A DNA stretch of 15,038 bases from Eubacteriales bacterium (GTDB taxonomy: Bacteria > Bacillota > Clostridia > Christensenellales > CAG-138): positions 1-15,038 of the forward strand of contig JAQVML010000002.1 of assembly GCA_028703645.1 (NCBI GenBank), read 5' to 3'. Of the stretch, positions 6,879 to 13,007 are shown piece by piece. Positions within the stretch are counted from its first letter, which is position 1; each line of letters begins with the position of its first letter. Both the position numbers and the translations under genes were made by a program. Under the pieces are notes generated by a model, which saw only the letters and a program-made list of their open reading frames with translations, made no database searches and was not told where the DNA came from.

Positions 6879-7805
6879 TTAATCCGCGAGCGCACCGCTC
6901 GATCGAATATCCTCGCAGGCGTTGGTACTCTTTGCGATTGCGAGCAATTCTTCCATATGACGCTTGGAGATCAGCGGTGTGTTTGCAAACGTCCAGTCGA
7001 TATCCAGGCGTTTATATTTATCCGCGCAAAGGTTGTTAAACGCGCAGAGCTCCCAGCGCTCCGCTCCACCGATGGCGTTGATGCGGCTTCCGATGGCGCG
7101 GATGTTTTCGGGAGAATCGGTTGCGCCCGGAATGATCGGCGTGCGAATCCAGAGTCTGCCGTTGCCTTTTGCCCAGAACGCCGCGATGCCGAGGTTTCGA
7201 AGAATCATCGTGTTGCCGCGTCCCGTCCAGCGCATGTGCTCCGCGTCGTTCATGATCTTGAGATCATACAGAAGAATATCCGTGTAAGGCAGCGCCGCCT
7301 GCAACTGCTCGGGAAACAACATGCCGCAGGTATCGACGGCGGTTTGAATGCCCTGCTCTTTGAGCAATTGCAACAGTTCGATTGCGCCTTCCTGTAACAG
7401 CGCTTCTCCGCCGGAGAGGGTAACGCCGCCGTCACGACCGAAATACGCGCGGTCCTTGACCAACTCGCGGCAGAGTTCTTCCGGCTCCGCGTCGATGCCT
7501 TTACATTCCAGCGCGAGCGTAGGGCAGGCGGAGACGCAGGTGCAGCAGCCCGTGCATAACCTGCGGTCGATGTGGACGCCGTCCTCGTCACGCGTGAGCG
7601 CGGCATTGGGGCAGACGCTGTCACAACTGCCGCAGCCGATGCAGCGGGAAGCGAGCCAGTGAATTTGAAACTTTTTTGCGATGCTCTCCGGGTTATGGCA
7701 CCAAGCGCAGGCGAGCGAGCAGCCCTTGAAAAAGATTGTTGTGCGGAGGCCGGGGCCGTCCTCGCTGGACATGCGCTGAATATCGAGATAGCGGATTTTT
7801 GTCAT
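6879..7805 (-). CDS. Glycyl-radical enzyme activating protein (radical SAM)
   Basis: This enzyme uses S-adenosylmethionine and a [4Fe-4S] cluster to abstract a hydrogen from the conserved Gly of its partner, here the enzyme encoded at 7855-10341. The 308 residues start with the family signature RMSSEDGPGLRTTIFFKGC. The radical-SAM cluster Cys are Cys29, Cys33 and Cys36 (C-x3-C-x2-C, ending WCHNPES). Two ferredoxin-type clusters are inserted: Cys55/58/61/65 and Cys84/87/90/94, each C-x2-C-x2-C-x3-C-P. SGGE (131-134) follows. Such inserted clusters are typical of activases for non-PFL glycyl-radical enzymes. The start at 7805 is set by the signature; the ribosome site is weak and distant (GGGAG about 19 bases away), so it may be translated by coupling to the upstream gene, whose stop is 49 bases before it. 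Confidence 0.93.
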   Translation of the reverse strand: MTKIRYLDIQRMSSEDGPGLRTTIFFKGCSLACAWCHNPESIAKKFQIHWLASRCIGCGSCDSVCPNAALTRDEDGVHIDRRLCTGCCTCVSACPTLALECKGIDAEPEELCRELVKDRAYFGRDGGVTLSGGEALLQEGAIELLQLLKEQGIQTAVDTCGMLFPEQLQAALPYTDILLYDLKIMNDAEHMRWTGRGNTMILRNLGIAAFWAKGNGRLWIRTPIIPGATDSPENIRAIGSRINAIGGAERWELCAFNNLCADKYKRLDIDWTFANTPLISKRHMEELLAIAKSTNACEDIRSSGALAD

Positions 7806-7854
7806 AGTAATACCGGTTGTGGTGCTCCCTTAATTATTCTGAATTGTCGTATTC

Positions 7855-10341
7855 TTAATACCGATTATGGCTTTCTCTTGCGATAATTTCGTTTTGCAGT
7901 TCTCTGCCGATGCTCGTAAAGTACGCGTTATATCCCGTGATGCGCACGAGCAAATTCTTGTAGTTCTCCGGATGCTTTTGCGCGTCTTTCAGCGTCTCCG
8001 CATCGAGGATATTGATCTGCAGCGCGGTGCCGCCGTTTTGCGTGTAGCCGCGTAAAAACGCTTTTAGCTTTTCGCGCCGTTCGCTGTCTCGCATCAGAGA
8101 TGGCGATAGCGTAATGGTATGGCTTGCGCCGTTTGGCAGCAGGTTGATTACGTTTCCTTGCGTATCGCGTCCGCCCAGCGCCTTGCCGACCGAGTTTGCG
8201 TTGCCGGTGGGCCCGTTGGTGTCCGCGCCGTTGACGGGGCAGATGGCGTTGCTCAAAAACTGTCCGCGTGCGCGTCCGTCCGCCGTCGCGGGGAGGATGA
8301 AGCCCGAGCCGATCCAGTAATTCCAGCTGAGCATGCCGGGCCGGAACTGCGCATTGGTCGATTTGGTCTTGTGACTCCATACGATGTCCGACCAGTCGCG
8401 CATGAGTCTCTGCGCCAGTTCATCCGCCGTGTCGTCGTCCCTGCCGTATTTCGGCGCGCGGTTCTTTGCCTGCGCCTGCAAAATCTCATAACCTTTCCAG
8501 TTGGCTTTCAAGGCGCGAATCAGCGTATCCATCGTGCAGAGCTTTTTGTCATAAACAAGATACCGGATTGCGAGCAGCGAGTCAACCGTTGTTGCAAACG
8601 TAACGCCTTCAACCGTGACAAACGCTAGCTCCGCGCCGCCCTGCGTGCAGTCCTTGCCGCTCTCCGCGCAGCCTTTGACAAGGCAACTCAGATACGGCGT
8701 CGGCGCGAACTCCGCCCGAAGCGCGGTGGAGCGCTCATAAAGCTTCACCATGCGATCCATCACATAGTGGAGCTGAATGATAAACGCGTGATAAAACGCC
8801 TCAAAGTCGGCGAACGTGCGTGGATCGCCCGTGTTTGGCGCACAGTTTTCCTCCGGATAAGGTTTGCCCCAGAGCGCGTCTGTATAAACGATGAGATCCT
8901 GTCCGTCGCCAAGCGTGAGCTCGACCGCTTTGACCAGATTGGGATTGCAATCGACGGTAGAGGAACGATCGTTTCCGCACATCGTGTTTTCCAGGCAACC
9001 GACGGAGGCATAGTCAAACACGTTTTCTTCGTTGATCAGGTGCTCCACATGCGCGCGCTTGGCTTCTTCCAGCAGACCCGCCATGGATCGCTCGTCAAAA
9101 TTGAGCAGGAATGGCGCGCCTTGACTGGTTGAGATCATGTCCACCACTTTGTCCAGCAGCGCGTCGGGCGAGTTTTGGTGCAGGCGAACGTTTGGTTTGG
9201 GTTCCAAAATCGGGCTCATCTCGTCGATGACCTCAAGGAAAACCCAAGTCAGATCGTTTGTCATGTCCGCGCCGTCTTTGCCAAGGCCGGAGAGGTTGAA
9301 GAGCTGGCCGTAGCCCGCTGTGATGCCCTGATTGCCGGTTTGAATCATTGCGTCGTAGGCATAGTTGCAGTGCATCCAGAAGCACTTGAGCAGCTCTTTG
9401 CCAAATTCGCGATCCATGCCTGCCTTCACCGACTCCTGCCAGTAGGGCATTAGATATTGATCGATTCTGCCGAAGGAGACGCCGGCACCCGGATAATTTT
9501 CGTCTGTGAGCACCAGCATGTGGGTCAGCCAGAGTGATTGCAACGCCTCGTAAAAATTCCGTGCGGGCTCTTTTGGTACGCGAAGGAGTATCTCGCGCAG
9601 CTTGGTCAACTCCGCTTTCCTTACGTCGTCTGTTTCGTCCTGCGACAACTTCTCGCAAAGGGTCGCGTACTTTGCGGCAAGCTCAACCGGCATATCGCAG
9701 CTTAGGATCATGCCTCTGAGCTGACCGCCTTTTTCGCCCGCCTGTTCGGAGACCGGCATCTTGTCATAGCGCTTTTGCAGCTCGGCTTTGATGGCGGCAA
9801 AGCCTTTTTTTAGCACGCTTGGATAATCCGGAATCAGGTGTCCGCTCGTTGCGCCGCAGTTGCCGTATCCGCGATCTTGAAACTCAAATGTCGCGCAGCG
9901 AATGCCGTTTTTACCGAGCAATCGCTCGTTTCGCTGCTTTGCTTCACTCTTGCTCCAGCAGCGGGACGCCATGAGGTTAAAGCGCCCGCCCGCGATCAGA
10001 TCGCCAGGCAAAATCTCCTGTGGCATGCGATTCACGATGGCTTCTTTGACGATCCATGCGCGCCGCTCCGGCAGAGAGAGGGAGAAAAACCCCTTCGGCG
10101 GCTCGATGGTGCGCGCCGCAAGCAAAAAGGATTTTCGAAACGTTGGGAAAAAAGAATACACCTCCGGCACGATTAAAAAGCTCGTTTCATCGAACACCTC
10201 GTCCCAGGGGGTACCCGTCGTAAACGCGGCGAACTCGTTGTTCCAGCTACGCTGATCCCCTTGAAAATAATAGTCCCTGAGCCATTGAATACGTGGCGAG
10301 AGATCATGCGGTTCTTTCACCTTTTTTGTGACGGCTTCCAT
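7855..10341 (-). CDS. Glycyl-radical enzyme of the PFL superfamily, substrate unassigned
   Basis: Large catalytic subunit of 828 residues. The thiyl-radical Cys449 lies in SVGCLENTMCGNDRS (family G-C-x-E, with Glu451 as the likely base), and the glycyl-radical site Gly803 lies in the C-terminal RITGYNAYF motif, 25 residues from the end. N-terminal features include RMPQEILPGDLIAGGRFNL and GNCGATSGHLIPDYP. The Cys-x-Glu pair excludes benzylsuccinate-synthase-like chemistry, and the single Cys excludes pyruvate formate-lyase. The N-terminal segment and GCLEN recall the arylacetate decarboxylases. No small subunit gene as in hydroxyphenylacetate decarboxylase lies between it and the activase, so an indoleacetate- or phenylacetate-decarboxylase-like enzyme, or an unknown eliminase, is possible. 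The ATG at 10341 has AAAGGAG 7 bases upstream; the TTG at 10371 is rejected. The strong promoter at 10457-10485 drives the unit. Confidence 0.9.
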   Translation of the reverse strand: MEAVTKKVKEPHDLSPRIQWLRDYYFQGDQRSWNNEFAAFTTGTPWDEVFDETSFLIVPEVYSFFPTFRKSFLLAARTIEPPKGFFSLSLPERRAWIVKEAIVNRMPQEILPGDLIAGGRFNLMASRCWSKSEAKQRNERLLGKNGIRCATFEFQDRGYGNCGATSGHLIPDYPSVLKKGFAAIKAELQKRYDKMPVSEQAGEKGGQLRGMILSCDMPVELAAKYATLCEKLSQDETDDVRKAELTKLREILLRVPKEPARNFYEALQSLWLTHMLVLTDENYPGAGVSFGRIDQYLMPYWQESVKAGMDREFGKELLKCFWMHCNYAYDAMIQTGNQGITAGYGQLFNLSGLGKDGADMTNDLTWVFLEVIDEMSPILEPKPNVRLHQNSPDALLDKVVDMISTSQGAPFLLNFDERSMAGLLEEAKRAHVEHLINEENVFDYASVGCLENTMCGNDRSSTVDCNPNLVKAVELTLGDGQDLIVYTDALWGKPYPEENCAPNTGDPRTFADFEAFYHAFIIQLHYVMDRMVKLYERSTALRAEFAPTPYLSCLVKGCAESGKDCTQGGAELAFVTVEGVTFATTVDSLLAIRYLVYDKKLCTMDTLIRALKANWKGYEILQAQAKNRAPKYGRDDDTADELAQRLMRDWSDIVWSHKTKSTNAQFRPGMLSWNYWIGSGFILPATADGRARGQFLSNAICPVNGADTNGPTGNANSVGKALGGRDTQGNVINLLPNGASHTITLSPSLMRDSERREKLKAFLRGYTQNGGTALQINILDAETLKDAQKHPENYKNLLVRITGYNAYFTSIGRELQNEIIARESHNRY

Positions 10342-10456
10342 GCGAATGCTCCTTTCGGTTGCGGAAATCAAGCGAACGGGGTTTTATCAAATGTATAAAG
10401 CAAGATGTGTTAATAAACAAAGAAAAACGAGAGTTTCTGTGAAATGGATCGTTGTC

Positions 10457-10485
10457 ATTATAATACAATCCCGCACGGCGGGCAA
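10457..10485 (-). promoter_or_regulatory. Strong sigma-A-type promoter of the glycyl-radical operon
   Basis: Minus strand: -35 TTGCCC (10480-10485), spacer of 17 bases, -10 TATAAT (10457-10462). An inverted repeat CCCGC-ACG-GCGGG (10470-10482) overlaps the spacer and the edge of the -35 box, a possible operator. The leader to the start codon at 10341 is about 110 bases. Confidence 0.8.
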
Positions 10486-10553
10486 TTTCTGCGCAAAAAC
10501 ATACATTATATATTATCCAACATTAACAGAATTAAAAGAGGGGATAACTTCTA

Positions 10554-11387
10554 TCATGCACGCAAAAGTTTGATCTCGTCACCGTGCTCCGCTGGTTCGT
10601 TCGGTGTTTCTAGAATTATTGGAAGACCCGCAAACGCCGGATGATGCGCAATCTTTCGCATGGAGTCGAGGCCGATGAATCCTTCGCCAATGCGAGCATG
10701 GCGGTCTTTGCCGCTGCCCAGATCAAAGAGGCTGTCGTTGAGGTGCAGCGCGCGGAGCCGATTCAGCCCGACGATTTGATCAAACCGCGCGAGCACGCCG
10801 TCCAGATCGTTTTTCACATCATACCCCGCGGCAAACACATGGCAGGTATCGAGGCAAACGCCCACTTTTTCTTGCAGACAAATGCGTGCGAGCAAATCCG
10901 CCACCTGCTCGAATGAACCGCCAATCTCCGAGCCGCCGCCGGACATGGTCTCGATCAATACCGTCGTGCTCTGCTCCGTTTTCAGCACGTCGTTGAGTAG
11001 CTCTGCAGTGAGTCGAATACCCGTATCGATGCCTTGGCCCGTATGACTGCCGGGATGAAAATTGTAGACCTGATTGGGAAACGATTCCATCCGCACAAGA
11101 TCCTCCGCAAAACAGCGATAAGCAAAATCGCGCACCTTGGCGTCCGAAGAGCAGGGGTTGAGCGTATAGGGCGCATGCGCGACCAGCGTGCCAAAGTTGT
11201 TTTCGCGGCAGAGGGCGTTGAGTGCCTCCGCGTCCGCAGGGTCGATCGCTCTCGCGCTGCCGCCGCGCGGATTGCGCGTAAAAAACTGAAACGTGTTCGC
11301 GCCGATGGAGAGCGCGACGCGGCCCGCCGCCGCATAGCCTTTTGCGTTGCTGAGGTGGCAACCGAGATAGAGTATATTTGGTTCCAT
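10554..11387 (-). CDS. nfo: Endonuclease IV (deoxyribonuclease IV, AP endonuclease)
   Basis: Endonuclease IV cuts DNA at abasic sites in base-excision repair, using three zinc ions. The 277-residue protein shows all nine metal-binding residues of the family by motif: His in VAHAPY, His in FHPGSH, Glu in LIETMSG, Asp and His in LDTCHVFAAGYD, His in LHLND, Asp and His in KDRHARIGEG, and Glu in ILETP. RNPRGG is also present. Family length is about 280, so it is complete. The ATG at 11387 fits the family N-terminus (YLGCHLS); a GTG at 11402 would add MKGRI-type residues and is less likely. It is divergent from the SDR gene at 11456 and lies just upstream of the glycyl-radical operon promoter, which may also overlap its 3' flank. 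No clear terminator is seen between them. Confidence 0.96.
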   Translation of the reverse strand: MEPNILYLGCHLSNAKGYAAAGRVALSIGANTFQFFTRNPRGGSARAIDPADAEALNALCRENNFGTLVAHAPYTLNPCSSDAKVRDFAYRCFAEDLVRMESFPNQVYNFHPGSHTGQGIDTGIRLTAELLNDVLKTEQSTTVLIETMSGGGSEIGGSFEQVADLLARICLQEKVGVCLDTCHVFAAGYDVKNDLDGVLARFDQIVGLNRLRALHLNDSLFDLGSGKDRHARIGEGFIGLDSMRKIAHHPAFAGLPIILETPNEPAEHGDEIKLLRA

Positions 11388-11420
11388 AATTCTTCCCTTC
11401 ACGATTCTTTTCCCGTCGCG

Positions 11421-11449
11421 TTGCGCGAACGCGCTACGTTTGCTAAAAT
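11421..11449 (+). promoter_or_regulatory. Extended -10 promoter directly upstream of the SDR start
   Basis: TTGCGC (11421-11426), 17-base spacer, TAAAAT (11444-11449) preceded by TGC. The -10 ends 6 bases before the ATG at 11456, so the predicted transcription start falls at or within one or two bases of the start codon. Confidence 0.65.
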
Positions 11450-11455
11450 GTGCGT

Positions 11456-12193
11456 ATGAAACACACTGTATTGGTCACCGGCTCTTCGCGCGGCATCGGC
11501 GCGGGAATTGCGCGCAGATTTGCCGAAGATGGACATCGCGTTGCGATTCATTATCGCGCGGGTGAGGCGCAGGCGCGCGCTCTCTACGACGAGCTCGCAA
11601 ACGCGGGCTATCGTGTCATGCTCGTCTCTGGCGATATCACGGACGAGAAACAGTGTAAGACGATTGCCGCAGCTGTTCGATCTACGTTTGGATTTATCGA
11701 CGTGTTGGTCAATAACGCGGGCGTCGCGCTGCCGACGCAGCTCGTCACCGATACGTCTCTTTCCGATTGGAATCGCGTCATGGAGACGAACGTGAGCGGC
11801 ATGTTTCTCATGACAAACGCCGTTTTGCCGGAGATGGTTTCGCAAAAACGCGGCTCAATCGTAAATATTTCCTCCATGTGGGGCGTGATCGGCGGTTCCT
11901 GCGAGGTGGCGTATTCCGCCTCCAAAGCCGCGGTGATCGGCTACACAAAAGCGCTCGCAAAAGAGGTTGCGCCAAGCGGAATCCGCGTCAATTGCGTATC
12001 TCCCGGGTTTGTGCTCACCGATATGACGCGCTGTTTTGACGAGGACGTCATTGCGGATATCTGCGAAGAGACGCCGCTGCTACGCGTGGGAACACCGGAG
12101 GACATCGCGTCCGCGGTTCGCTTTCTCGCCAGTGAGGACGCCTCGTTTATCACGGGGCAGGTGCTCTGCGTGGACGGCGGACGGTGCATTTGA
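11456..12193 (+). CDS. Short-chain dehydrogenase/reductase, 3-oxoacyl-ACP reductase-like
   Basis: An NAD(P)-dependent classical SDR of 245 residues, closest in pattern to FabG. It has the Rossmann motif TGSSRGIG (8-15), NNAG (86-89), Asn112, and the catalytic Ser140, Tyr153 and Lys157 (Ser to Tyr distance 13, as in FabG). The C-terminus GQVLCVDGG is typical. FabG acts in fatty-acid elongation, but many paralogues reduce other ketones; without other fab genes around, this could be either. The ATG at 11456 was chosen because the GTG at 11450 abuts the -10 box and no ribosome site precedes either. The promoter is so close that the transcript may be leaderless. It is divergent from nfo with a 68-base gap. 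Confidence 0.9.
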   Translation: MKHTVLVTGSSRGIGAGIARRFAEDGHRVAIHYRAGEAQARALYDELANAGYRVMLVSGDITDEKQCKTIAAAVRSTFGFIDVLVNNAGVALPTQLVTDTSLSDWNRVMETNVSGMFLMTNAVLPEMVSQKRGSIVNISSMWGVIGGSCEVAYSASKAAVIGYTKALAKEVAPSGIRVNCVSPGFVLTDMTRCFDEDVIADICEETPLLRVGTPEDIASAVRFLASEDASFITGQVLCVDGGRCI

Positions 12194-12222
12194 TAGTTTG
12201 ATTATAGCATGATCCGTTTTTT
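12181..12222 (+). terminator. Weak candidate terminator after the SDR gene
   Basis: ACGGTGCAT (12181-12189) pairs with ATGATCCGT (12209-12217) with two mismatches, followed by TTTTTT (12217-12222). The left arm overlaps the end of the coding region. Weak, because the loop is 19 bases. Confidence 0.35.
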
Positions 12223-12317
12223 CTTGTCAGTTTTGGTTATTCGTGAAGCCGGGGGAGAACCATGTGATTTCTGTCTGGCGAAAGCGCGAATTTTCGATAG
12301 AAGATGAAGAGAATTGG

Positions 12318-12345
12318 TTGACATCCGCGCGAAAGATGCTATAAT
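12318..12345 (+). promoter_or_regulatory. tRNA operon promoter
   Basis: Consensus -35 TTGACA (12318-12323) and -10 TATAAT (12340-12345) with a 16-base spacer and TGC before the -10 (extended). The strong boxes suit a stable-RNA promoter. The rest of 12223-12317 shows no gene or clear signal. Confidence 0.88.
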
Positions 12346-12384
12346 ACTTTTTGCCGCGGTTTGAGGATGAAAGCCACAATTCAA

Positions 12385-12440
12385 CCCTGACTGCTGACGA
12401 TAGGGCTCAGGCACTCGGCCGGAAACGGCGATCTGCCGAG
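12385..12440 (+). ncRNA. Structured leader of the tRNA operon, function unknown
   Basis: About 100 bases separate the predicted start (near 12352) from the first tRNA. In it CCTGA (12386-12390) pairs with TCAGG (12407-12411). GCCG-GAAA-CGGC (12418-12429) forms a GNRA tetraloop hairpin, and CTCGGC (12414-12419) can instead pair with GCCGAG (12435-12440). No known riboswitch or ncRNA family was recognised. It may be a processing leader. Confidence 0.35.
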
Positions 12441-12451
12441 CGCCCAAATGC

Positions 12452-12528
12452 GCTTCCTTAGCTCAGTTGGCTAGAGCACCTGACTCTTAATCAGGGTGTC
12501 CAGGGTTCGAATCCCTGAGGGAGCACCA
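12452..12528 (+). tRNA. tRNA-Lys (anticodon CTT)
   Basis: The 7-bp acceptor GCTTCCT (12452-12458) pairs with AGGGAGC (12518-12524), with A as discriminator and an encoded CCA at 12526-12528. The D-arm (TAGCTCAGTTGGCTAGAGC), anticodon stem CCTGA/TCAGG, loop CTCTTAA with anticodon CTT at 12486-12488, and a T-loop GGGTTCGAATCCC are all intact. It decodes AAG. Confidence 0.97.
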
Positions 12529-12561
12529 GTTTTTCCGCCGCAGTCGTTAGCGGCAACTTTT

Positions 12562-12637
12562 GCGGGAGTAGCTCATTTGGTAGAGCGCAGCCTTGCCAAG
12601 GCTGAGGTGGCGGGTTCGAGCCCCGTCTCCCGCTCCA
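12562..12637 (+). tRNA. tRNA-Gly (anticodon GCC)
   Basis: Acceptor GCGGGAG pairs with CTCCCGC, discriminator T, encoded CCA. The anticodon stem CAGCC/GGCTG holds the loop TTGCCAA with GCC at 12595-12597. It decodes GGC/GGT. Its 3' end (from 12618) is repeated at 12759-12782. Confidence 0.97.
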
Positions 12638-12641
12638 GTTT
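12618..12641 (+). repeat. Direct repeat copy 1 (tRNA-Gly 3' end)
   Basis: 24 bases covering part of the T-arm, the 3' acceptor strand, the CCA and four bases beyond (GTTT) are identical to 12759-12782. Confidence 0.95.
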
Positions 12642-12758
12642 TTCAAAGGGGATCGAAGCCGCGTTGAAAAACAATCCTGCGGATTGTTTTTAGCGGCAGG
12701 GGAGCGAAAGTCAGAAGACGCGATGCGCGAAGCGCGAGCGGCAAAAGGCTTGAGCGAA
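12642..12758 (+). other. 117-base segment between tRNA-Gly 3'-end repeats
   Basis: This stretch is bounded by the two 24-base copies of the tRNA-Gly 3' end. It holds a perfect 11-bp hairpin (12667-12691) and a short GCGC-GAA-GCGC hairpin (12725-12735), and no credible coding frame. It resembles the scar or core of a tRNA-targeted insertion, or a local duplication. It is too short for a functional integrase gene. Confidence 0.5.
12667..12691. terminator. Perfect 11-bp hairpin with T-run after tRNA-Gly
   Basis: AAAAACAATCC (12667-12677), loop TGC, GGATTGTTTTT (12681-12691), followed by A. It could act as an intrinsic terminator in both directions, which would make the second tRNA-Lys depend on read-through. 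The stem is only moderately GC-rich. Confidence 0.55.
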
Positions 12759-12782
12759 GAGCCCCGTCTCCCGCTCCAGTTT
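12759..12782 (+). repeat. Direct repeat copy 2 (partial tRNA-Gly 3' end)
   Basis: Identical to 12618-12641 but with no tRNA body upstream, so it is a tRNA fragment rather than a gene. The two copies start 141 bases apart. Confidence 0.95.
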
Positions 12783-12788
12783 GAATAA

Positions 12789-12810
12789 TTAGCGGCCATA
12801 TGGCCGCTAA
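12789..12810. repeat. 22-base perfect palindrome between tRNA genes
   Basis: Arms TTAGCGGCCAT and its exact complement are fused without a loop. No T-run follows, so it is not a typical terminator; it could be a processing hairpin or a protein site. Confidence 0.8.
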
Positions 12811-12819
12811 ATAATTCTT

Positions 12820-12896
12820 GCCTCCTTAGCTCAGTTGGCTAGAGCACCTGACTCTTAATCAGGGTGTCCAGGGTTCGAATCCCTGAGGGGGTACCA
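12820..12896 (+). tRNA. Second tRNA-Lys (anticodon CTT), variant acceptor
   Basis: Identical to the first tRNA-Lys except in the acceptor stem: GCCTCCT (12820-12826) with AGGGGGT (12886-12892). Pair 3-70 changed from T-A to C-G, and the first pair became G1-T72, a wobble. Anticodon CTT at 12854-12856; CCA encoded at 12894-12896. Confidence 0.95.
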
Positions 12897-12900
12897 CAAG

Positions 12901-12930
12901 CCCGTGCGAGTTGGTTCGCATGGGTTTTTT
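12901..12930 (+). terminator. Terminator of the tRNA operon
   Basis: CCCGTGCGA (12901-12909) pairs with TCGCATGGG (12916-12924) with one G-T pair over a 6-base loop, then TTTTTT (12925-12930). It starts 4 bases after the CCA of the last tRNA. Confidence 0.9.
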
Positions 12931-12944
12931 CTTATCTTTTGCCG

Positions 12945-12985
12945 TGTCAAACGGTTTGACAGAACGCCAGACAAAGTGTTATTCT
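12945..12985 (+). promoter_or_regulatory. Promoter with overlapping operator-like inverted repeat, upstream of yqeC
   Basis: -35 TTGACA (12956-12961), 18-base spacer, -10 TATTCT (12980-12985). A perfect inverted repeat TGTCAAA-CGG-TTTGACA (12945-12961) contains the -35 box, so a dimeric regulator bound there would block RNA polymerase. The regulator is not known. Confidence 0.65.
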
Positions 12986-13007
12986 CATTCGGGGAGAACG
13001 ATAAGCC

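Noticed and set aside
6516..7397. 293-codon plus-strand frame opposite the split-barrel and activase genes
   Set aside because: It runs antisense to two well-supported genes and their spacer, with no domain of its own.
12202..12447. 81-codon minus-strand frame before the tRNA operon
   Set aside because: It covers the tRNA promoter and leader, and shows no motif or ribosome site.
12491..12799. 102-codon minus-strand frame across the tRNA genes (contains RRGSNPPP-like text)
   Set aside because: It is an antisense translation of the tRNA-Lys, tRNA-Gly and repeat sequence, a well-known source of false proteins.
12618..12810. CRISPR-like array in the tRNA spacer repeats
   Set aside because: There are only two copies of the long repeat, they derive from tRNA-Gly, and there are no regular spacers or cas genes.
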